Assembly: GCA_024346935.1 (NCBI GenBank)
Contig: AP024879.1
Location: 992,001 to 1,056,000 of the forward strand
Length of the DNA: 64,000 bases
Direction of reading: 5' to 3'
DNA from: Vibrio inusitatus
GTDB lineage: Bacteria; Pseudomonadota; Gammaproteobacteria; Enterobacterales; Vibrionaceae
Shown here one piece after another: positions 17,010 to 25,100 of the stretch (position 1 is its first letter; every line of letters begins with the position of its first letter). Below the pieces are notes generated by a model, which worked only from the letters and a program-made list of their open reading frames with translations, did no database searches and was not told where the DNA came from. Made by a program: the position numbers and the translations under genes.

Positions 17010-17135
17010 GGATATAAATCCAATTATATTGAGTGAAATGGGAATATAGTCCCACATTTAACTTAATGGAGTTGCTTAAATCTCAAGGTGGGATTATATT
17101 CCCAGTAATGATTAAGTAATGGGAATATAGTCCCC
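17010..17135 (+). promoter_or_regulatory. Triplicated operator upstream of hipBA
   Basis: Three 16-bp palindromes of the form TGGGAWTATAKTCCCA occur at 17039-17054, 17089-17104 and 17120-17135. A shorter relative, GGAT-ATAA-ATCC, lies at 17010-17021. The last one ends 12 bp before the start of the XRE gene. Multiple evenly related operators are the hallmark of HipB-type repression, where HipA-HipB complexes bend the DNA. Confidence 0.75.
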
Positions 17136-17147
17136 TAGATTGGTGAT

Positions 17148-17453
17148 ATGGCTAAGCGTAATTTGCACAATGTACTGTTTCCAAAGCAGCGCAAAATCCT
17201 GACTCATTTTGGTGAAGACTTGCTGTTGGCGATGAAACGACGTGGTTTTACAAAAAAGCTGCTGTGTGAACGTACTGGATTTGATCATAAAACGGTGAAC
17301 AAAGTCTTCGCAGGTGATCCTGGCGTTGCCATAGGCACTTACTTAAAGGTTATGGCCGTTCTTGGCATGGAGAGTAATTTTGCAGAAGTGGCCGCCCATG
17401 ATGAGGTGGGTATCAAGCTGCAAAATATAAAATTACTGGAAGGTTCAAGATGA
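17148..17453 (+). CDS. hipB: XRE-family HipB-like antitoxin
   Basis: A 101-aa protein with a helix-turn-helix (FGEDLLLAMKRRGFTKKLLC then FDHKTVNKVFAGDPGVAIGT). ATG 17148 follows three palindromic operators. The stop overlaps the next start by ATGA. Its size and coupling to a HipA-type kinase identify it as the antitoxin and repressor, although its helix-turn-helix region differs from that of the HipB at 1502. Confidence 0.84.
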   Translation: MAKRNLHNVLFPKQRKILTHFGEDLLLAMKRRGFTKKLLCERTGFDHKTVNKVFAGDPGVAIGTYLKVMAVLGMESNFAEVAAHDEVGIKLQNIKLLEGSR

Positions 17454-18700
17454 GCCGTGACATCGTTGAAGTCTATGCCGACTGGCTGCCAATGGAAGCG
17501 CCTTTGCTAATAGGGAAGCTTGCTTACAGCGATTCAAGCCGGGGGGGCGTGTTTAGTTTTGCCTACGATAAAGCATTTTTAACTTCAGCCTATCGCTTGC
17601 AAATTGATCCAATCCTGACGCTTCACTCCGGTGAACTCTACAACGATGAAGCCGATAAAAACTTTCGTGGATTTCTCGATTCATCGCCTGATAGATGGGG
17701 GCGTATTTTAATGCAACGGCGTGCGGCCATTGAAGTGCGCAAGGGTATTCGTGCAACAAGTCGATTAAACGAGCTGGATTACCTGCTGGGCGTGCATGAC
17801 TCATACCGGATGGGTGGTATTCGATTTAAGCGAGCAGGCTCGGATGCTTTCTTAGATGACAACTCTGAGTTTGCTGCGCCGCCAATGGCTTCTCTGCGAG
17901 AGCTAGAGCACGCAGCAATGCAGATTGAAAAAGACGATAACATCGACAGTGACGAGTATTACCGCTGGTTGAAAATGCTGATTTCTCCAGGCTCATCATT
18001 AGGCGGTGCAAGGCCCAAGGCTTGTGTGACAGATGAGCAAGGCCACTTGTGGATTGCTAAGTTTCCTAACTCAAATGATACTCATGACGTGGGGGCGTGG
18101 GAGATGGTCTGTTATGAATTGGCGTTGGCGGCAGGTGTTGACATGTTTCCCAGTCAGATTAGACGGTTTTCCTCCGGGCATCATACCTTTTTAACAAAAC
18201 GATTTGATCGCGCCGGTGATCAGCGACTGCATTTTTCATCGGCCATGACACAGCTTCAATACTATGATGGTGAACAATCTCAAGGTGCCAGCTACTTAGA
18301 AATTGCTGAATTTATTTCCAATTCTGGTGCGCAAACCGAAGCTGATTTAGCACAGTTATGGCGACGTATCGTGTTTAATATTGCGGTGTCCAACACGGAT
18401 GATCACCTGCGTAACCATGGGTTTTTATTAACAAAGAATGGTTGGAAGTTATCACCCGCTTATGATTTAAACCCGATAGTGGGTAGGCATGGCCTGCATC
18501 TGAATATTACCGATGCAGACAACGCCTTAGATTACCAATTAGCGTTTGACGTGAAAGACTTTTTCCGACTTTCGCAAACCCAAGCGACGCAAATTTACGA
18601 TGAAGTATTAATTGCGGTTAAGCAATGGCAAACCGTTGCTAAACAGCTAGGGATCAGCCGAGCCGAGCAAGCTATGAAGCAATCGGCGTTCAACGCTTAA
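17450..18700 (+). CDS. hipA: HipA-family Ser/Thr kinase toxin
   Basis: A 416-aa HipA with both lobes. The N-terminal lobe contains IGKLAYSDSSRGGVFSFAYD. The kinase lobe has the loop SPGSSLGGARPKAC, the ATP-lysine strand LWIAKFPN, the catalytic segment SNTDDHLRNHGFL and the metal site LSPAYDLNP. It belongs to a different HipA subgroup from the protein at 214-1515 (GSSLGGARPK loop versus SVAGVQSKL). It is translationally coupled to the upstream XRE gene. No frameshift or truncation is seen, so it is likely active; the target is unknown. Confidence 0.88.
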   Translation: MSRDIVEVYADWLPMEAPLLIGKLAYSDSSRGGVFSFAYDKAFLTSAYRLQIDPILTLHSGELYNDEADKNFRGFLDSSPDRWGRILMQRRAAIEVRKGIRATSRLNELDYLLGVHDSYRMGGIRFKRAGSDAFLDDNSEFAAPPMASLRELEHAAMQIEKDDNIDSDEYYRWLKMLISPGSSLGGARPKACVTDEQGHLWIAKFPNSNDTHDVGAWEMVCYELALAAGVDMFPSQIRRFSSGHHTFLTKRFDRAGDQRLHFSSAMTQLQYYDGEQSQGASYLEIAEFISNSGAQTEADLAQLWRRIVFNIAVSNTDDHLRNHGFLLTKNGWKLSPAYDLNPIVGRHGLHLNITDADNALDYQLAFDVKDFFRLSQTQATQIYDEVLIAVKQWQTVAKQLGISRAEQAMKQSAFNA

Positions 18701-18736
18701 TGAGTAAGTGACATTATATTTTCATTTTTTGTGAGT

Positions 18737-18811
18737 GAACTACTCAGCGACAGCATAGCCTCTTTCTAGTTCACAATTAAGGCTCTTTCCTTTGCCTTAG
18801 ATAAGGCCTTA
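18737..18811. repeat. Second IS200/IS605-type end-like sequence
   Basis: The 24-nt sequence at 18737-18760 repeats the one at 16547-16570 in the same orientation with two mismatches. It is followed by stems TAAGGC...GCCTTA (18778-18799) and TAAGGCCTTA (18802-18811). No tnpB sequence adjoins it. A solitary end with hairpins, on the far side of the HipBA module, suggests a palindrome-associated or non-autonomous derivative. Confidence 0.4.
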
Positions 18812-18868
18812 ACAAACCAGTAAAAAGAGAAGCAAAGCCAAAACTTATACAGCCCTACTCTCTACCCC

Positions 18869-19150
18869 TGATTTTGGAAACAAACATTCACTGATATTTT
18901 GGTATTACGCCTTGTTCAAAGACTGTCTTTGATGCAAGTGCTTAATCCAATCAACTGACCAAGGAGAGTGCCGTGGGGCAACTCATCGCACAACAAAAAC
19001 GCAATCGTACCAATAACAGTGGTGGGGTTGGACCTGATGCGCAGTGCATTGCCACCACTCAGGCGATTGCGCTGCATAGAATTCATCGCAAAGGCGATTC
19101 TGATACGGTTCGTAAACGCAAAGTTGCGTGCTTTCTCATTTGGTGGATTA
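18869..19150 (+). pseudogene. Partial duplicate of the recombinase-module left end
   Basis: From about 18845 to 19150 the sequence parallels 20490-20800: a degenerate boundary repeat (18869-18887), the conserved leader with TATTTTGGTATTA and CCAAGGAG, and then the first about 59 codons of the 525-aa recombinase-like gene (start GTG 18973, MGQLIAQQKRNRTNNS...). Homology ends near 19150, after the codons for WW. The remaining gene is missing, so it is a 5-prime relic. The Fic module lies between this relic and the complete element. Confidence 0.75.
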
Positions 19151-19275
19151 TCCGAAATTGGCTTGTTCTGTCGAACCTCAAGCTAGCACTTGATGACTGC
19201 TCATCGCACTCATCAAGTGATTGTTTGCGCCCACTGAGTTATAGACCAACGATGCACATGAGATTTCTTTGTCAG

Positions 19276-19874
19276 TCACTTTTGCTTCTCAATAAAAATG
19301 GCCGCATCAAATATTTTAATTAATGGTGCTAAATCTAACTCTACGCCAGCGACATTCGCATCAATCCAATCTTGCTGTGAAATATGTGGCCACTGAATAT
19401 CATAACCAAGCAAAAATATTAACTCTTCGAAGAAAAATCGTAATGTTCGTCCATTGCCTTCTCTAAACGGGTGAAGCAAGTTTAACTCACAAAACAAGTC
19501 AGCGAGTGCTGGTATCAAGGTTGATGGGGTCTGGTTATCTAGTCCAGGGATTGAACCAAATAGTTTTTACCTTCTGGTTCTATTCGAGTGATTGTACAAA
19601 ATCGAGTATTTCCTTTAGAAATATCTACCTCACGTATTTTTCCAGCCGATTCAAATATATTTTGAAACAACTGGTGGTGTAATGACTTAAAATGACTGAA
19701 GTCTAATTGGTTCAGTTGGGTTATTTCACTGCAATACTCTAAATACCTTTCGGTTGTCAACGCAGTCTCAGCATCAGCAAGTTCATCAGCATCACGAATA
19801 TTCAGCTTGTTAATTAGAATATCCGTCCCCGTATAGCAGTACTTGTCGTGCTTGGCTCCGTATTTATCTCGCAT
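19276..19874 (-). pseudogene. fic: Fic-domain AMP-transferase with a frameshift
   Basis: The N-terminal frame (ATG 19874, MRDKYGAKHDKYCY...) ends with NYLVQSLD and a stop near 19539. The next frame resumes as IPGLDNQTPS-TLIPALADLF and contains the complete catalytic motif HPFREGNGRTLRFF. A single frame change close to 19550 therefore splits an otherwise normal Fic protein of about 200 aa. Fic toxins transfer AMP to targets such as gyrase and topoisomerase IV. As read, the product lacks the active site, unless the shift is a sequencing error. The start overlaps the small antitoxin gene upstream. Confidence 0.78.
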
Positions 19875-20019
19875 ACTTACGTTTTAGCTCAGCAATAGTT
19901 TGTTTTTTTGTTTTTTCTTTTAGCGTGAGCCCTTCGTAGCTTAAGCTAATTCGAAAATTCTCTAGGTTAGGGGTGAACTTATCGTTACGCCGTGTCGAAT
20001 TGGAAGTCGCTGGCATCAT
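19864..20019 (-). CDS. Small Fic antitoxin (YhfG-like)
   Basis: A 51-aa gene starting at ATG 20019 (or the adjacent ATG) after AAAGGAGAG. It ends in TIAELKRKYAR, with its TAA overlapping the Fic start by 11 nt. Small antitoxins of the YhfG kind end in a similar LxELRxxYxR helix and precede fic with such an overlap; they insert an inhibitory helix into the Fic active site. The N-terminal part (NFRISLSYEGLTLKEKT) is basic and polar. Assignment is by position, size and C-terminal pattern. Confidence 0.65.
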   Translation of the reverse strand: MMPATSNSTRRNDKFTPNLENFRISLSYEGLTLKEKTKKQTIAELKRKYAR

Positions 20020-20512
20020 CACTCTCCTTTGTGAAACTCATCCCTAAATTGTGCATGACGAAATGATTGCTGTCATTTTATAAACCTGAGCAGTGCGTAC
20101 CTTTCCTGGAGGCTGATCAGCGCATAAAGAAATTCTCTACTACATTCTACCAAGATATCAAACACAGTTAGATTCAGGTAGGTCGCTTGCCAATCAATTA
20201 GTAAGAGTTTTCGTCGCTCCCCCAATTCCCCAGTTTGGCAATTGACCGCCGCACCTAAGATCATCTAACTGTACCAAGATCACTCATGAGCAAGTTGCTC
20301 TCAATCTATATCAGAGTGTTGAACGATTTAGATTTATCTACGAGTGCCAAACCATAAATTCGAAGATATAGCAGATAAAAAACAAGATAATCTAAAAAGT
20401 ACTTTCTTATAACCAAGGCTGCCACCTATTTTCTAAATAACAAAATCCCCTCAAAGCCTTATACCACAAGGACTAACACCTTCACCCATTTTTCAAAACC
20501 CTCTCTTTACCC
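20020..20512. other. Intergenic region without a supportable gene
   Basis: The sequence between the Fic antitoxin and the recombinase module is AT-rich. A 63-codon minus-strand frame at 20073-20264 has no ribosome binding site and no recognisable motif. Nothing else is seen until the boundary repeat at 20513. Confidence 0.5.
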
Positions 20513-20531
20513 CGATTTTGGAAATAAAAAT
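20513..20531. repeat. Left 19-bp boundary repeat of the recombinase element
   Basis: CGATTTTGGAAATAAAAAT, identical to 26348-26366 and related to 18869-18887 (four mismatches) and 11343-11361 (about three mismatches). It precedes the leader of the first recombinase gene by 90 bp. Confidence 0.8.
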
Positions 20532-20620
20532 TCACTGATATTTTGGTATTAGGCCTTGCTCAAAGACTGTCCGTCTTTGGTGCAAACGCCTAATCCAATC
20601 AGCTGACCAAGGAGGGTGTC

Positions 20621-22198
20621 ATGGGTCAATTCATCGCACAACAAAAACGCAATCGTGCCAATAATAGTGGTGGTGTTGCACCTGATGCGCAGCGCATTGC
20701 TACGACACTGGCGATTGCACTGCATCGAATTCATCGCAAGGGCGATTCTGATACGGTTCGTAAACGCAAAGTCGTTACGTTTATGACTTGGTGGCTGACG
20801 CATGAGCTGATTAATAGTGACAACATTGCGCAGCTTCCAAAGCTCACGCGCGTGACTGGCAAAGCGCAGTGTGAGGGGCATACGCTAAGGCCGGTGCGCA
20901 CCAACAATGTCACTCGAGTGGAATACGCTCTCTGCTATCTCCATAAGGGTGGCACTGAATATTTATGGCAGCCCATTCCGGATGCGTTTAATGCGCTATT
21001 TGTGGACGCCTTGTCATCCAGCTCTTGTGCATTGCTCACGGATAAACAGCATCAAGCGCTTTGCAAGGACCTGTCTCGCAAGTGGAAAACGCTGGGGAAG
21101 CTCGCCCATTACCCTCGCGTGAGAAAAGATCGCTTGTTTCGCTATTGGATGCACATGGGGCAAAGCGATTCTAAATTGTCCACCATTGCAAAAAGCGTGA
21201 TACTACCGCGTCATCAAGACCACCATCATCAAGCGAAATCGTACCAACGAGAAACCAGCGATCAGATACGCTATAAGATATTTGAGGCGCACAATCGTTA
21301 TTTCAAACGCATCACGGATGCGATCCATCTGTATGAGTTAACGGAGTTCTTTGTCTTTGCGTTTAAGCCAGAGACAAAGAAACCGGATTATCTAAAACAC
21401 AGCGGCACCATTGCGCAACTTGAGCGAGTGCAAACCAACGGCACCTATGTGTATAAACCCATTGCGCCCATTGTGATGGGTTCTGACAGAGCGCTGTCGG
21501 TGGACGATACACGGCAATTTTTTCATGTGCTCGCCGATAGCGTCAGTGAGGCGTATCGCACTGTGTCGACGCCAGAGGGGCTCAGACACTATTACAATCT
21601 GCGTACCTATCAAATCACGTTTCAGTTTTTAATCCTGACCGGCGTGAGGCCCACGCATGCCATTTCAATAGACGCGAGCCAGTGTTATGACTGCCGCCAC
21701 GCCATGGTGTTCGACAAAGGGCGCTATCGCACTGTGTGGCTATGTGATTTCTTCTCACAGGCCCTTAAAGCGTACTTGGCTTTGCAACACGTTGTGTGTC
21801 TGCACCTATCACTGACCCCAAACACCTCGTGTCTTTGGTACCTGCTGGATGAGAATTTCAAGGCGCAGCCGCTCACCGCCAAAACCGTTCGACTGGCTAT
21901 GCAGTCGTTTTCACCCGATGCGTCTGTGGTGCCTTATCAGCTTCGCCATACCTTTGCACAAATGGCGTTGACCGCAACCCTGCCTGCTCTATCCACGCAA
22001 CTGATCGACCGCTTAATGGGGCACAGTGAGTTTGGTGAGCACCTAGGCAATGAGCACCGCTTTCCAGCGAGCCAGCACATCGCCCAAGACCACTTGAATC
22101 GGCTTGCCCATCAGCTAGGGCTCGATTCGCCTAGCGCGTTCAGAAACACCCTAAACCAAAGCACATCTCACACCTGCGAGGCCCGTCATGAAGATTAA
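20621..22198 (+). CDS. Tyrosine-recombinase-like protein lacking an evident catalytic tyrosine
   Basis: A 525-aa protein with an AAGGAGGG site before ATG 20621. The C-terminal domain shows the first catalytic arginine in LTGVRPTHAI (R343), a lysine in FDKGRYRTVW, box II as YQLRHTF (Y439, R442, H443, where HxxR would be usual), and the third motif LMGHSEFGEH (H468). No tyrosine occurs about 9-10 residues after H468, where the nucleophile should be. The N-terminal 300 residues are basic and probably bind DNA. It overlaps the next recombinase gene by 11 nt. A non-cleaving partner of the second recombinase is plausible. A 59-codon duplicate of its start lies at 18973. Confidence 0.7.
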   Translation: MGQFIAQQKRNRANNSGGVAPDAQRIATTLAIALHRIHRKGDSDTVRKRKVVTFMTWWLTHELINSDNIAQLPKLTRVTGKAQCEGHTLRPVRTNNVTRVEYALCYLHKGGTEYLWQPIPDAFNALFVDALSSSSCALLTDKQHQALCKDLSRKWKTLGKLAHYPRVRKDRLFRYWMHMGQSDSKLSTIAKSVILPRHQDHHHQAKSYQRETSDQIRYKIFEAHNRYFKRITDAIHLYELTEFFVFAFKPETKKPDYLKHSGTIAQLERVQTNGTYVYKPIAPIVMGSDRALSVDDTRQFFHVLADSVSEAYRTVSTPEGLRHYYNLRTYQITFQFLILTGVRPTHAISIDASQCYDCRHAMVFDKGRYRTVWLCDFFSQALKAYLALQHVVCLHLSLTPNTSCLWYLLDENFKAQPLTAKTVRLAMQSFSPDASVVPYQLRHTFAQMALTATLPALSTQLIDRLMGHSEFGEHLGNEHRFPASQHIAQDHLNRLAHQLGLDSPSAFRNTLNQSTSHTCEARHED

Positions 22199-25091
22199 AA
22201 GATTAACCGTGAGCCATATTCAAGATCACCTTCATAACATGGGTATGGAGGCGCTAGATAGCGCTCACTATGACACGATCATTGAGCAGATTGCGCTCTA
22301 TAGCGACACCTCTCGTGTGCTCACTCAAGCCTCGCTTGAACCCATTCAAGCGACTATCAAGAGCACCTTTGGGGGACGTCAACGCCTGCTAAAGCGCGCG
22401 CTCAATCATGTGTTGCTCTATCTTGAGCAAGTGTGCCAATGGCAACTGCCAGAGCAAAAGGCGCATGTGTATCGAGATCAGAAGCATCAGTGGTTGGTGC
22501 AGGTGATGAAGCATGCCCAATTAGGCGGTGCATTATTTGGGCACTATCAACGTGCGCCTTGGGCCGAGCGCGTCAAAACTCTATTGGCGTGTGAGCTCAT
22601 CTCACTGCTCGCCATCGAAGTGGCTCCACTTCCTTTGGCGACGTGGCTGGCCGTGCTGCGCCGTGACCGTAGTAATGGCAAGGGGAAGGGGAAGGGCAAA
22701 AAAACTCGCATCGAAGTCATCGACGATAGGCTCACACTGACTCTTTGGCACCCTATCAAGCACAAACGACAACTGCCTAGCTTTGCGCGCTACGCTTTAA
22801 CGCCTGTCGCGTACGTGGCACTGCAGCACTATTGGCGACGCAGACAACCTTCGCACCGCGTCTCTGAGCCCGCCTTGTTAGCGGGCCTTGATGACATGGT
22901 GCGTGCGCTGGTGCCTGGCAATCCACTGCTCGCACGCACTTATGCTAAGCCCATAACAGCGAGACAGTGGCATTTAGCGATGCAGGCCATTTGGCATTGC
23001 GAACATCAGTATCCGCCAGAGCTGCTCCTTGATATGGCAGTGCCGAGTCGTCACTGCGCGTTTCATCCGGTGCTGCCCAGCAAGGCGCATATCCGAGAGG
23101 CGTTAAAACAGCTGTATGTGTTGCCTCGCCATGCCAATTCTAATGGGTCTGTGCCCAGTGCGAGCAAACGCGGCGCACAGTGGCCCCATCGTGCCTTGTT
23201 AAAACGGTTAAACGATGAGCCAAGGGCGAGTCTTAAGGCGCAGCTCGCCGCAGAGTCGCCGATAGAATGGCCCTTCAATGACGTTGTGCCCACCTTGCTG
23301 TATCTGTTTACCCGTGAGTTGATTGTGCTGGGCGGCGCAACGTGCCGTCAGCTGCGTCATTCCACTTTAGTCAAATACACGAGCATTTATTCGAAGCTGC
23401 CCCGCCCGATGTCGTACCTTGAGGCGAGCGATCCTCATAAACTCGATGATTGGGCCAACACTGCGTTCGAGTCACAAGAGAATGAGGCGATGCAATGGCT
23501 AGTGTATAACTTTCTTCGCTTTGTGTCGCAGCAAGCGCTGACCGACCATTTGGATGTCAGTCAGTTTGAGTGCCCTACCCTGCCAATGAATGTCGATGCC
23601 TATAGGCTGCGAACCGATCACGTGCATCACGCGGCGCATCGTCTTCTGGAAAGTCACCAGGGTACTCATTTGCAACGCTTGTGCAGCGCAGTGGCATTGC
23701 TGCTTGGTTTTTACGGTGCACTTCGCCGCGGAGAAGTGCTTAGGCTGCGCCTGCAAGATGTGATGCGCCCCTCGGCCACCGGTACGCAATTTCGCCTGCA
23801 TATTACGCAAACCAATGAGGGAAAAACCAAGAACAGGCAATCGCGGTTTGTGTTCGTGGTCATGCCTGAAAGCGCAGCCAATTTAGTGGCACTTCTGATT
23901 CAAATCAAGCAGTCTTGCGCGCCGCACACCCCACTTATTGGCTTTGAGGGGGAAACCTTGAGCTCAATGCAGCGACATTACCTGTATCCGGTGACGCAAG
24001 TGCTCAAAGCGCTGTATGGCAATCAGGTGCGTTTTCATCACCTTCGCCATTCCGGGGCGCACCTTTTGTTTTTGCAAGGAATAAGCCTTGCGTGCGACTT
24101 TCACTCGCATGCCCATTGCGATGGCATGAGTGAAGAGCTGCTGACCAAGGAGGCGTGTGACGCCCGCTTTGAGTTTTGGCTCGAAGACAAACCGTTCTCG
24201 CAGGTGAACGATGGCATTTTGCTGGATGTGATGAGTGATCAGCTCGGTCATCGTTATTACGCGACGACTCGCCAGAGTTACCTGCACGGCGCGGAGTGGC
24301 TTCCTGAATGCTTCTCTCACCCCAAAGCGTATAAAATTTGCGCACTGCAAGCCCTATTAGGCAAACACACTGCGGCCCATTTACTGTCACACCCCAAGGT
24401 AGCGAAGCAGCTTGGTTCAGCGCCGAACGGGCAGGATGTCGTGACGCTGAGCCAGAACATGCTGTACGACGCGCTGCTGACGACTCCCTCTGGGCGACGC
24501 CTTCGTTACTACACTGCGCCCGATACGTCCGTCATTTACGGCAGTAACGAATTGGTCAGAGAGTGGGACAATCGCGCGCAGTATGCCCCTTATCAAACCC
24601 ATTACGCCAGCGCTCGCGCGAAAGGGGTAACCGCGCTTGACTGGCAAACCCGTGAGCTGCTTATTGCCCTTCAAGACGGCAGTGAGCGCTTTAGCGACAT
24701 CAGTGTGTTTTGGCAGCGCTGCGGCCAGCATCGTTCGTTTGGGCTCTCAAACCGACAGCGCACCGCGCTGTGCGAGCTTGGCCCAATCACTGTGACAGGG
24801 GCACGCACCTTTTCAGTGAGCTTTGCGTGCAATCAAAAAAACAGTGAGGCCTTTAACGCGCTGTTTCGCAGCCATTTATTCGCGTGTTGTTATGTGTCGT
24901 TTCATCTGGCGCAAAACCGAAAGCAAAGTCCAGAGCGAAAGCTTGCGCTGATTAAAAGGCGTTACGCCAGAGGCTCTGAGCCCATTACGGTAGAGACCGT
25001 GCCTTGTGGCAGCAGCCGCTTTACCGTGAGCTTCACCTTCACGTTACACAGTCCATTGCTGTTTGACTTCATCATTCACTCTCTTACTTAA
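22188..25091 (+). CDS. Large tyrosine recombinase (967 aa)
   Basis: The central domain carries a complete tyrosine-recombinase active site: R513 in FYGALRRGEVLRL, a lysine in NEGKTKNRQSRF, box II HHLRHSGAH (H617, R620, H621), H688 in QLGHRYY and the nucleophile candidate Y698 in TRQSYLHG. It is flanked by about 480 residues of N-terminal sequence and 250 of C-terminal sequence not seen in ordinary phage integrases. The frame overlaps the preceding gene by 11 nt. Large recombinases in multi-gene operons occur in Tn554-like and recombinase-in-trio elements, but the sizes and the third gene differ here. Confidence 0.8.
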   Translation: MKIKRLTVSHIQDHLHNMGMEALDSAHYDTIIEQIALYSDTSRVLTQASLEPIQATIKSTFGGRQRLLKRALNHVLLYLEQVCQWQLPEQKAHVYRDQKHQWLVQVMKHAQLGGALFGHYQRAPWAERVKTLLACELISLLAIEVAPLPLATWLAVLRRDRSNGKGKGKGKKTRIEVIDDRLTLTLWHPIKHKRQLPSFARYALTPVAYVALQHYWRRRQPSHRVSEPALLAGLDDMVRALVPGNPLLARTYAKPITARQWHLAMQAIWHCEHQYPPELLLDMAVPSRHCAFHPVLPSKAHIREALKQLYVLPRHANSNGSVPSASKRGAQWPHRALLKRLNDEPRASLKAQLAAESPIEWPFNDVVPTLLYLFTRELIVLGGATCRQLRHSTLVKYTSIYSKLPRPMSYLEASDPHKLDDWANTAFESQENEAMQWLVYNFLRFVSQQALTDHLDVSQFECPTLPMNVDAYRLRTDHVHHAAHRLLESHQGTHLQRLCSAVALLLGFYGALRRGEVLRLRLQDVMRPSATGTQFRLHITQTNEGKTKNRQSRFVFVVMPESAANLVALLIQIKQSCAPHTPLIGFEGETLSSMQRHYLYPVTQVLKALYGNQVRFHHLRHSGAHLLFLQGISLACDFHSHAHCDGMSEELLTKEACDARFEFWLEDKPFSQVNDGILLDVMSDQLGHRYYATTRQSYLHGAEWLPECFSHPKAYKICALQALLGKHTAAHLLSHPKVAKQLGSAPNGQDVVTLSQNMLYDALLTTPSGRRLRYYTAPDTSVIYGSNELVREWDNRAQYAPYQTHYASARAKGVTALDWQTRELLIALQDGSERFSDISVFWQRCGQHRSFGLSNRQRTALCELGPITVTGARTFSVSFACNQKNSEAFNALFRSHLFACCYVSFHLAQNRKQSPERKLALIKRRYARGSEPITVETVPCGSSRFTVSFTFTLHSPLLFDFIIHSLT

Positions 25092-25100
25092 GGTAGTCTT

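Noticed and set aside
9664..18700. Superintegron cassette array as explanation of the many toxin-antitoxin genes
   Set aside because: No attC-like sites with paired core sequences were found between modules, module orientation is mixed, and no integron integrase is present.
20073..20264. 63-codon minus-strand frame
   Set aside because: No ribosome binding site and no recognised family; kept only as an unassigned open stretch.
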